From: Tenacibaculum finnmarkense genomovar ulcerans
GTDB lineage: Bacteria > Bacteroidota > Bacteroidia > Flavobacteriales > Flavobacteriaceae
NCBI RefSeq assembly: GCF_900239495.1
Contig: NZ_OENE01000049.1
Coordinates: 1-32,935, forward strand
Length of the DNA: 32,935 nt
Reading direction: 5' to 3'
Shown here: in pieces, positions 8,412 to 15,075 of the stretch
How the letters are laid out: every line of letters begins with the position of its first letter
Position numbering within the stretch: position 1 is the stretch's first letter
Notes under the pieces: model-generated
Database searches by the model: none
Told to the model about the DNA's origin: nothing
The model's input: the letters and a program-made list of their open reading frames with translations, nothing else
Translations under genes and position numbers: made by a program

Positions 8412-8732
8412 TTAAACCGTAAAATAGGGTGGGCCTCGGGTAAGTTTTTTATCCGTATAAACAACCGAAATTACTTGTGGTTGCTCGTTGTATTTATTTT
8501 TGTAAAAATGTTGTGGAATTACAGCGTAATTTGAAGCTGCGGTATATGAAAATACTTGAAAATGAAAATCGTCTAACGAACAATCTAATTCTTGTTCATG
8601 AAAATGATGCTCATCGATACTGTTACAAATAGTATGTTTGTGATTTTCAAAAGTATGCACGAGTTGTATTACTGACGGAAGTAGTAATAACAACAAATTT
8701 AAAAAAGCGATATGTTTTTTGAAACGATACAT
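8412..8732 (-). CDS. Small His-rich membrane-anchored or secreted protein
   Basis: 106 residues. An N-terminal hydrophobic helix or uncleaved signal (IAFLNLLLLLLPSVIQLVHTF) is followed by a His/Cys-rich stretch (HKHTICNSIDEHHFHEQELD, then Cys and DDFHFQVF) and a C-terminus ending RGPPYF. The Cys/His spacing suggests periplasmic metal binding. It is encoded just upstream of, and on the same strand as, the TonB receptor, with 171 bp between them. Small proteins of this look are common next to metal receptors in Flavobacteriaceae (from memory). A second, unrelated-looking small His-rich protein precedes the czcA gene (14407-14745). Function is not established; metal binding or sensing is inference. 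Confidence 0.7.
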   Translation of the reverse strand: MYRFKKHIAFLNLLLLLLPSVIQLVHTFENHKHTICNSIDEHHFHEQELDCSLDDFHFQVFSYTAASNYAVIPQHFYKNKYNEQPQVISVVYTDKKLTRGPPYFTV

Positions 8733-8740
8733 TGAATTTG

Positions 8741-8748
8741 CAAATGTA
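8741..8748 (-). promoter_or_regulatory. Bacteroidota -7 box for the small His-rich gene
   Basis: TACATTTG on the minus strand, an exact TAnnTTTG match, ends 8 bp before the ATG at 8732. The transcript would therefore be almost leaderless. The tandem 21-bp repeat at 8764-8805 lies just upstream of it, in operator position. Confidence 0.5.
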
Positions 8749-8760
8749 TAAAAAAATAAA

Positions 8761-8812
8761 GACCTGAGAGTTATAGATAACTATCTGAGAGTTATAGATA
8801 ACTATTCAGGTC
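8761..8812. promoter_or_regulatory. Tandem 21-bp repeat with inner dyads inside an outer hairpin: terminator and/or operator
   Basis: Two perfect head-to-tail copies of CTGAGAGTTATAGATAACTA+T (8764-8784, 8785-8805) each contain the dyad AGTTAT-AG-ATAACT. GACCTGA at 8761-8767 and TCAGGTC at 8806-8812 pair as an outer stem, with T-rich tails on both sides. It lies between the end of the purB-lipoprotein transcript and the promoter of the small His-rich gene. It can serve as a terminator for the former, and the two dyads could be operators for the latter. Confidence 0.55.
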
Positions 8813-8848
8813 TTTTAAATATTATAAAAGGCAGTTAATCGCCAATTT

Positions 8849-9271
8849 TTAGTTTACTTTATAAACCGTTCCGTTTTGTTTAAAGTTAGAGTAGCCAATT
8901 TTAGCGGTAAAGCTATAAGAACTATCAGTTACTTTGGTTATTTGTACAAATATCGGATCTTTATCTAAATCATTTTTAGGGCTTTTCATACGTAATGAAT
9001 AGGCAAAATTATTTTTCCATTTGATAAAAAGTGTATCAATATGTTTTTCTTGCTTTTCACTAACCGAACCATCAGCCAAAGAAATACTTGTTTTTTTAGT
9101 ATATTCTTCAATTTGTAAACTATCGGTTCTTACAATCGTTGTTTTTCCGTAGCTGTTGCTCCCCGGTATTTGAAAAGTTCCGTGTTTAAAACGTTCGGGA
9201 TCGCCTTGTTTATCCGTAGAATTACACGAAATCACTAAAAAAGCTACTAAAAAAGTAAAAAAATATCTCAT
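8849..9271 (-). CDS. Small lipoprotein downstream of purB
   Basis: 140 residues with a lipoprotein signal (RYFFTFLVAFLVISC, Cys16 as the lipidated residue), so it is membrane-anchored and faces the periplasm or surface. The body shows FKHGTFQIPGSNSYGKTTIV near the start and SYSFTAKIGYSNFKQNGTVY near the end. From memory, such short lipoproteins after purB in Flavobacteriia are often mislabelled DNA topoisomerase IV; nothing here supports a topoisomerase. Its ATG overlaps the purB stop by one base (TAATG), so translation is coupled. Function unknown. Confidence 0.85.
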   Translation of the reverse strand: MRYFFTFLVAFLVISCNSTDKQGDPERFKHGTFQIPGSNSYGKTTIVRTDSLQIEEYTKKTSISLADGSVSEKQEKHIDTLFIKWKNNFAYSLRMKSPKNDLDKDPIFVQITKVTDSSYSFTAKIGYSNFKQNGTVYKVN

Positions 9272-10614
9272 TAAATTCCGGTGTAATTAGCTGGTGTAAT
9301 TGCTTTTAATTCTTCTTTAATTTCTGAAGAAACCTCTAAAGTATCAATAAAATTAGCAATTGATTTTTGATTGATTTTTTCGTTGGTACGTGTTAATCCT
9401 TTTAAAGCTTCGTAAGGATTAGGATATGCTTCACGACGTAATATTGTTTGAATAGCTTCTGCTACAACTGCCCAGTTATTTTCTAAATCTTCGGCAAATT
9501 TTTCTTCGTTTAATAATAACTTATTCAATCCTTTTAAAGTAGATGAAAAAGCAATTAACGTGTGTCCGAAAGGAACTCCTACGTTACGTAAAACCGTACT
9601 ATCGGTTAAATCACGCTGTAATCTTGAAACAGGTAATTTTGCTGATAAATGCTCAAAAATAGCATTTGCTAAGCCTAAATTCCCTTCAGAATTTTCAAAA
9701 TCGATAGGGTTTACTTTATGTGGCATTGCCGATGAACCAACTTCTCCAGCTTTAATTTTTTGTTTGAAATAATCGTTTGAAACGTAGGTCCAAACATCTC
9801 TATCTAAATCAATTAAAATAGTATTGATACGCTTTAAACCGTCATATAAAGCCGCCATATGGTCGTAATGCTCTATTTGAGTTGTAGGGAAAGAGTGGTG
9901 TAATCCTAAAATATCTTCAACAAAATGCGTTCCGAAGTTTTTCCAGTCGATATCTTTATACGCTACTTTATGTGCGTTAAAATTCCCTGTTGCTCCACCA
10001 AATTTAGCAGCGTGAGGCGTGTGTTGAATGTGAATTGCTTGATTGTTAATACGCTCTACAAAAACAAAAAATTCTTTTCCTAAACGAGTAGGAGAAGCAG
10101 GTTGCCCGTGCGTACGTGCTAACATTGGAATATGATCCCATTCTTCAGCTAAATCGGCTAATTTAGAAACCAAACCGTCTAAAGCAGGGTAATAAACTTC
10201 ATCCATAGCATCTTTAATAGATAATGGAATTGCCGTATTATTAATGTCTTGAGAAGTTAATCCGAAGTGAATAAACTCCTTGTACTTATTCAAATTTAGC
10301 TTGTCAAATTCTTCTTTGATAAAATATTCAACCGCTTTTACATCATGATTTGTAATCGCTTCAATATCTTTAATTTTCTGCGCATTTTCAGTAGAAAATT
10401 CTTCGTAAATTTTACGTAAATCAGGATATAATTCTTTGTTGAAGTCGGCTAATTGTGGCAAAGGAATTTCACATAAAGCGATAAAATACTCTATTTCAAC
10501 TTTTACTCTATATTTAATTAAGGCTTCCTCAGAAAAATAGTTTGCTAAATTGGCTATTTTATTACGGTATCTACCATCAATAGGAGAAATGGCGTTTAAT
10601 TGTGTTAAGCTCAT
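9271..10614 (-). CDS. purB: Adenylosuccinate lyase
   Basis: 447 residues, the usual length for the bacterial enzyme. It cleaves SAICAR to AICAR and adenylosuccinate to AMP in purine synthesis, in the cytosol as a tetramer. Visible family motifs are NHDVKAVEYF (89-98), GLTSQDINNTA (118-128), ARTHGQPASPTRLGK (166-180, with the catalytic His) and the fumarase/aspartase-superfamily signature GSSAMPHKVNP (293-303) with the mobile-loop catalytic Ser. The gene is first in a two-gene unit with the small lipoprotein, and a -7 box lies 40 bp upstream. It is divergent from the globin gene. Confidence 0.97.
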   Translation of the reverse strand: MSLTQLNAISPIDGRYRNKIANLANYFSEEALIKYRVKVEIEYFIALCEIPLPQLADFNKELYPDLRKIYEEFSTENAQKIKDIEAITNHDVKAVEYFIKEEFDKLNLNKYKEFIHFGLTSQDINNTAIPLSIKDAMDEVYYPALDGLVSKLADLAEEWDHIPMLARTHGQPASPTRLGKEFFVFVERINNQAIHIQHTPHAAKFGGATGNFNAHKVAYKDIDWKNFGTHFVEDILGLHHSFPTTQIEHYDHMAALYDGLKRINTILIDLDRDVWTYVSNDYFKQKIKAGEVGSSAMPHKVNPIDFENSEGNLGLANAIFEHLSAKLPVSRLQRDLTDSTVLRNVGVPFGHTLIAFSSTLKGLNKLLLNEEKFAEDLENNWAVVAEAIQTILRREAYPNPYEALKGLTRTNEKINQKSIANFIDTLEVSSEIKEELKAITPANYTGI

Positions 10615-10653
10615 GATTTATGCTTTTTTATGTAATTTTGTTGTGTTGTTTCG

Positions 10654-10661
10654 CAAAAATA
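10654..10661 (-). promoter_or_regulatory. Bacteroidota -7 promoter box for purB
   Basis: TATTTTTG on the minus strand is an exact TAnnTTTG match 40 bp before the purB start. Confidence 0.5.
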
Positions 10662-10774
10662 GAAAATACTATTCTTTTTTAACCGATTATAATTGATTAA
10701 TAATAAAGAATAATCAAGTTCTATTTTATTTTTTATTTATGATCCTTGTCATATATTAAATTAATATAAAAAGA

Positions 10775-10782
10775 TATTTTTG
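10775..10782 (+). promoter_or_regulatory. Bacteroidota -7 promoter box for the globin gene
   Basis: TATTTTTG, an exact TAnnTTTG match, ends 23 bp before the globin ATG at 10806. Confidence 0.5.
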
Positions 10783-10805
10783 TATTTCACTAAAAGCCAC
10801 TTAAA

Positions 10806-11222
10806 ATGAAGAAAGTAGATACAAAAGAAATTGAAAATAGAGAAGATGTTTTTTTATTAGTGAGTACTTTTTACAATAAAATAAAGGCAGACGATTTTAT
10901 TGGGCATATTTTTTTAAAAACAATTCCTGCGGATGCTTGGGATGCTCATCTGCAAAAATTAACTGATTTTTGGGAATCCAATCTTTTTTTCGTTCGAAAA
11001 TTTAAAGGAAATCCGATGAAAGCCCACAAAGATTTAGATGCTCATTTTAATCATAGCATTTCACAAGAGCATTTTGGAAGATGGTTGCTTTTATGGTTTG
11101 AAACATTAGATGAAAATTTTCATGGCAATAAAGCCAACGAAGCCAAAGAACGTGCTAGAAACATCGCTTCTATGTTGTTTTTTAAAATGTTTGAAGATAA
11201 ACCGAAAGAAACTAATTCATAA
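10806..11222 (+). CDS. Truncated haemoglobin, group III
   Basis: 138 residues, a single 2-on-2 globin domain binding haem in the cytoplasm. Group III features are the FYNKIKADDFIGHIF block (22-36), WDAHLQKLTDFWES (45-58) and GNPMKAHKDL (68-77), where His74 should be the proximal haem ligand, followed by HFGRWLLLWFETLDE. Family members bind O2, NO or sulfide; the physiological role is usually unproven. It is encoded alone, divergent from purB, and 64 bp before a membrane protein gene on the same strand. No NO-responsive operator was recognised upstream. Confidence 0.9.
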   Translation: MKKVDTKEIENREDVFLLVSTFYNKIKADDFIGHIFLKTIPADAWDAHLQKLTDFWESNLFFVRKFKGNPMKAHKDLDAHFNHSISQEHFGRWLLLWFETLDENFHGNKANEAKERARNIASMLFFKMFEDKPKETNS

Positions 11223-11286
11223 TAAAATAAGTGAATCTATTTTTATTTGATAGCTTTTTTTATCTTCGCAAATTAAAATATTTTTT

Positions 11287-13383
11287 GTGGAAAAAATAAC
11301 TATCATTTACCTTGTTTTGGCTGTTTTGTTAAGTGTTGCAATCGCTTATTTTCAATATTTATACAAAACAACACGGAAATCTAAAAGAAATAAATTCCTT
11401 TTTACTTTAAAAGCATTGAGTTTATTTTTACTGTTTTTATTGTTGATAAATCCTAAAATAAAAAGCATTGAAACTCAAAATATAAAACCTGTTTTAAGTA
11501 TTTTAGTAGATAATTCATCATCAATAAAATATTTTAATGCCGAAAAAACAGTAACATCGGTCTTAAAAACCTTAAAAAATTCGACAAAAATCACCGATAA
11601 GTTTGATATTCAATCTTTTTCTTTTGATAAAAAAACAACAGTTTTATCGGCTGATAGTTTAAATTTTTCAGGAACTCAAACAGCTATTTACCAAGCAATA
11701 AATGCAGTGAATAAATTGCAAAAAAAACGCTTAAATGCGACTATTTTAATTACTGATGGAAATCAAACCAACGGGAATGAGTATCAATATATAACCTCAA
11801 AAAATAAAGTTTTCCCTGTTGTTATAGGCGATACCACAGCCTATCAAGATTTGCAAATTTCACAGGTAAACGTTAATAAATACAGTTATATAAAAAATAA
11901 ATTCCCTGTTGAAGCCTTAGTGTATTATCAAGGAGAATTTAACGGGAAAGAACAAATAAACGCTACTTTTTCAATTACACATCAAGGTAAAAAAGTGTTT
12001 TCTAAAAAGGTTGCCTTTTCGGCAGATAATCCTACAAAAACAATTACTACTAATTTAACTTCGGATAAAAAAGGAATCCAATATTATAAAACGTCAATAA
12101 GTCAAATTAAAAACGAAAAAAACACCAAAAATAATTACCAAAATTTTTCAGTAGAAGTAATTGACGAGCAAACAAAAGTATTAATTTTAAGTGCTTTTTT
12201 GCATCCTGATATCGGAGCGATTAAAAAATCGGTAGAAAGTAATAAACAACGAAAAGTGGATATCGCTTTTATAAAAGACATCCAAAAAATAAATTTAGAT
12301 AATTATCAATTTTTTGTTTTTTATCAGCCAAACGCTTCTTTTAAAAAGGTTTTTGAAAAAGTAACATCTAATTATTTAATCGTTTCAGGAACAAAAACTG
12401 ATTGGAATTTTTTAAACACACAGAATTTAGGCGTTCAGAAAGAAGCAATTAAGCAATCTGAAAATTATACGGCACTTTACAACGCCAATTTTTTACCTTT
12501 CTTACAAAAAGATATCAATTTTAATGATTTTCCGCCACTAAAAGATGTTTTTGGAGATATAACAATAACAGGCGAAGCACAGGTTTTATTGCATCAAAAA
12601 TATGCAGGTTTTAAAACCAAAGAACCCTTATTAGCAACTTTCGAAAACTTTGAAAATAAAAATTATAAAACTGAAAAATCGACAAAAAACAATCAAAAAC
12701 ACGCCGTTTTATTTGGAGAAGGAATCTGGAAATGGCGTTCAGCTAGCTTTTTAGAATCACAAGGATTTGAAAATTTTGATGCTTTTTTAAGTAATTTAGT
12801 ACAATATTTAGCCTCTAATAAAAAAAGAAAAAGACTGTCTGTAAAAAGTAAATCATCGTATTTACAAAATGAAGCCGTAACAATTTCAGCTTTTTATGTT
12901 GACGAAAATTATAAATTTGACAATAGGGCATCGCTAGAAATAACCATTACAAACGCCCAAACAAAGCATCAAAAAACACTGCCTTTTTCGTTGGTAAATA
13001 ATTCGTATCAAGTTTCAATTTCTGACCTTTCTTCTGGCGATTATTCATATAAAGTTGCTGTAAAAAACCAAAAACACAACAGCAATCAAAAAATAAACAG
13101 CTACGGGAAATTTAAAATAACCGAGTTTAATATAGAAGAGCAGTTTGTAAATGCCAATGATCAAAAACTACATCAATTAGCCTTAAAAACAGCAGGAAAA
13201 TTAATATATCCTGATAAAATAGATGGATTAATTTCTGAATTATCCGAAGATAAAACCTATTACACTACTCAAAAATCAAGCATCAAAAAAGAACATTTAA
13301 TTAATTGGAAATGGCTTTTGTCGTTAATCATTGTTTTATTTTCAGTAGAATGGTTTATCAGAAAATTTGATGGTAAAATATAA
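11287..13383 (+). CDS. Membrane-anchored von Willebrand factor A-like protein
   Basis: 698 residues. There are two N-terminal membrane helices (about 5-24 and 38-56), then a VWA-like fold with VDNSSS (DxSxS, 74-79), a partial MIDAS metal site, and TILITDGNQTNGNE later in the domain. A long periplasmic-type region of beta-rich segments follows, and a final helix (WLLSLIIVLFSVEWFI) lies before a basic tail. The layout resembles Bacteroidota BatA/BatB-type and related VWA membrane proteins. I cannot assign a partner: no MoxR ATPase or other Bat genes are beside it. The start is GTG at 11287-11289, chosen because the first helix begins immediately after it. Confidence 0.75.
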   Translation: MEKITIIYLVLAVLLSVAIAYFQYLYKTTRKSKRNKFLFTLKALSLFLLFLLLINPKIKSIETQNIKPVLSILVDNSSSIKYFNAEKTVTSVLKTLKNSTKITDKFDIQSFSFDKKTTVLSADSLNFSGTQTAIYQAINAVNKLQKKRLNATILITDGNQTNGNEYQYITSKNKVFPVVIGDTTAYQDLQISQVNVNKYSYIKNKFPVEALVYYQGEFNGKEQINATFSITHQGKKVFSKKVAFSADNPTKTITTNLTSDKKGIQYYKTSISQIKNEKNTKNNYQNFSVEVIDEQTKVLILSAFLHPDIGAIKKSVESNKQRKVDIAFIKDIQKINLDNYQFFVFYQPNASFKKVFEKVTSNYLIVSGTKTDWNFLNTQNLGVQKEAIKQSENYTALYNANFLPFLQKDINFNDFPPLKDVFGDITITGEAQVLLHQKYAGFKTKEPLLATFENFENKNYKTEKSTKNNQKHAVLFGEGIWKWRSASFLESQGFENFDAFLSNLVQYLASNKKRKRLSVKSKSSYLQNEAVTISAFYVDENYKFDNRASLEITITNAQTKHQKTLPFSLVNNSYQVSISDLSSGDYSYKVAVKNQKHNSNQKINSYGKFKITEFNIEEQFVNANDQKLHQLALKTAGKLIYPDKIDGLISELSEDKTYYTTQKSSIKKEHLINWKWLLSLIIVLFSVEWFIRKFDGKI

Positions 13384-13457
13384 AAAACGAATCGCTTTTA
13401 ATTGTGTAACTTAGCATTGTTCCTGTACTTTGTATATATAATTTAAAACTTAAAAAG

Positions 13458-13847
13458 ATGAAATTTAACACCAGAAAATGGATAAAACCAGAAGATTTAA
13501 ACCCAAACGGAACGTTATTTGGCGGTCGTTTATTACAATGGATTGATGAAGAATTAGGAATTTATGCCATTATTCAATTAGAAATACCCCGAACGGTTAC
13601 CAAATTTATGTCTGAAATAGATTTTGTAAGTTCAGCAAAACAAGGCGATATTATTGAAATTGGTATCGAAGTTGTAAAATTCGGAAACACCTCAATTACC
13701 TTAAATTGCCAAGTCCGCAACAAGCTTACCCACAAAACAATTATAGAAATAGACAAAATTATAATGGTTAGTTTAGGTGAAGATGGAACGCCAATGCGCC
13801 ACGGAAAAACCAAGGTTGAATACGTTAAAGACCGATTAAATAAATAA
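13458..13847 (+). CDS. Acyl-CoA thioesterase, hotdog fold (YciA/BACH type)
   Basis: 129 residues, a single hotdog domain. LNPNGTLFGGRLLQWIDEE (14-32) is the conserved turn and central helix of acyl-CoA thioester hydrolases, with Asp30 in the catalytic position. FMSEIDFVSSAKQGDIIEI follows as in the YciA-like group. The role would be hydrolysis of acyl-CoA to free acid and CoA in the cytosol; chain-length preference is unknown. The upstream region has GTACTTTG, one base short of a perfect -7 box. The HIT gene follows 34 bp downstream but has its own -7 box. Confidence 0.88.
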   Translation: MKFNTRKWIKPEDLNPNGTLFGGRLLQWIDEELGIYAIIQLEIPRTVTKFMSEIDFVSSAKQGDIIEIGIEVVKFGNTSITLNCQVRNKLTHKTIIEIDKIIMVSLGEDGTPMRHGKTKVEYVKDRLNK

Positions 13848-13853
13848 TTTTTA

Positions 13854-13861
13854 TATCTTTG
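13854..13861 (+). promoter_or_regulatory. Bacteroidota -7 promoter box for the HIT gene
   Basis: TATCTTTG is an exact TAnnTTTG match, 20 bp before the ATG at 13882 and just after the thioesterase stop. Confidence 0.5.
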
Positions 13862-13881
13862 TTGTAACATAAACAGAAATC

Positions 13882-14337
13882 ATGGAAGATTGTATTTTTT
13901 GCAAAATAGTCCGAGGTGAAGAAAAATCCCACGTTATATGGGAAGACGACAAACACATTGCTTTTCTTTCCATATTCCCAAACACATTAGGTTTCACTGT
14001 TGTAGCGACAAAGAAACATAAAGTTAGCTATTGTTTCGAACTGTCTGACGCTGATTTAGCAGATTTAATACTTGCCTCTAAAAATGTTGGACTTTTAATA
14101 GATTCTAAATTTGAAGATGTAGGAAGAACTGGACTTATGATGGAAGGCTTTGGAGTAAATCATGCTCACACTAAACTTTTCCCAATGCATGGTACTGCTG
14201 ACATGTCCGAATGGAAAGCAATCAATTCAAATAAAACCAAGTATTTTGACAAATACGAAGGTTATTTATCATCACATGATAGCGAAATAGCCAATGAAGA
14301 TGATCTTAAGAAAATTGCTGAAAAAATCAGGAATTAA
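13882..14337 (+). CDS. HIT family nucleotide hydrolase-like protein
   Basis: 151 residues. The N-terminal CIFCKIVRGE (4-13) with two Cys is the usual start of zinc-containing HIT proteins, and PNTLGFTVVATKKHK is the substrate-side strand. The histidine triad is altered: NHAHTKLFPMHG (93-104) gives His94-x-His96-x-Lys98, so the third His is Lys while the middle His, the nucleophile in the family, remains. From memory this HAHxKLFPMH form is a distinct subgroup. The expected activity is hydrolysis or transfer on nucleoside phosphates, but the substrate is unknown. The codon choice looks a little less AT-biased than in neighbouring genes, which might reflect transfer (weak impression). Confidence 0.85.
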   Translation: MEDCIFCKIVRGEEKSHVIWEDDKHIAFLSIFPNTLGFTVVATKKHKVSYCFELSDADLADLILASKNVGLLIDSKFEDVGRTGLMMEGFGVNHAHTKLFPMHGTADMSEWKAINSNKTKYFDKYEGYLSSHDSEIANEDDLKKIAEKIRN

Positions 14338-14406
14338 ACGTTATACAATAACTAAAACGCAGCTTAATCAAAGTATTACTGTAATTTAATTTTTAAAATC
14401 AATAAA

Positions 14407-14745
14407 TTGAAAATTATTAGCATCCTCATATTAACCTTATTGCTGTTTGTGCCTCCGGTGCAGGCACATTCGGATGCTATTATTTTTTCTGATGCCGAAA
14501 CCGCACATTTTAATACGATGGACGATGCACATTTGCAAACCCATCATCAAAATGATACCGAAGAAGAAAGAAATACCGAACACCATCATCATTGTATTTT
14601 TTTAGGTATTTCAAGCGCTGTTATTGCGCCTGAATTCAATTTTCAGATTATTACATTCTTTCAAAAACACTCAAAAAATCATTTTTATAAAGTGTTAAAT
14701 ACCGCTAGTTATTTAAACCAGCTTTTTCAGCCTCCAATAGTTTAA
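14407..14745 (+). CDS. Small His-rich periplasmic protein before the efflux genes, CzcI-like
   Basis: 112 residues. A signal peptide (KIISILILTLLLFVPPVQAHS) is followed by a His-rich segment (THHQNDTEEERNTEHHHHCI) and a hydrophobic C-terminal half ending FQPPIV. The only start that keeps the signal peptide is TTG at 14407-14409; no in-frame ATG lies between it and the upstream stop. It directly precedes the czcA-like gene, the place where the small periplasmic protein CzcI sits in the czcNICBA locus of Cupriavidus. Similarity is in position and composition; homology is not shown. The likely role is metal binding or modulation of the pump. Confidence 0.65.
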   Translation: MKIISILILTLLLFVPPVQAHSDAIIFSDAETAHFNTMDDAHLQTHHQNDTEEERNTEHHHHCIFLGISSAVIAPEFNFQIITFFQKHSKNHFYKVLNTASYLNQLFQPPIV

Positions 14746-14867
14746 TTCTTTTTTTACTTTTTAATAATCGTATTATTTCAGCTGTTTAACAGTCGAGGTG
14801 ATGTTGTTATTTCGTGTAAATTTTTATCGATTTTTATCCTTTTCATTTATTTTTTTGATTTTTTTTT

Positions 14868-14952
14868 GAAGCAATTTCCCGCTTTCCGCACTCGCTCTTT
14901 TTTGAAAAAAATCAAAAAAGGAGCTCAAACAATGCTACAATCGGGGCTAGGC
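14868..14952 (+). repeat. Family A structured repeat, copy 2
   Basis: GAAGCAATTTCCCGC and TTTCCGCACTCGCT are followed by the hairpin CTTTTTTGA/TCAAAAAAG, then GAGCTCAAACAA and ACAATCGGGGCTAGG. This copy has TGCTACAATC where the others have GCTTCAATC, so its outer stem is weaker. It fills most of the 330-bp gap between the small His-rich gene and czcA. The rest of that gap (14953-15075) shows no clear promoter; GTTCT and AGAAC near 14958-14980 form only a short dyad. Confidence 0.85.
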
Positions 14953-15075
14953 ATATAGTTCTTTTACTATTGTTTAGAACATTAATTTAAAGAAAGTTAC
15001 ATCAATAATAAGATTCAATTATCGTGAAAATTACACTTCAAAATTTTTAAAAATCAAGAATTAAACACATAAAAG

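Noticed and set aside
8764..8805. Tandem repeat as a minimal CRISPR array
   Set aside because: The two copies abut with no spacer, there are only two, and no cas genes are present.
8849..9271. DNA topoisomerase IV label commonly seen for this purB neighbour
   Set aside because: A 140-residue lipoprotein with a Cys16 lipobox and no topoisomerase motifs cannot be a topoisomerase.
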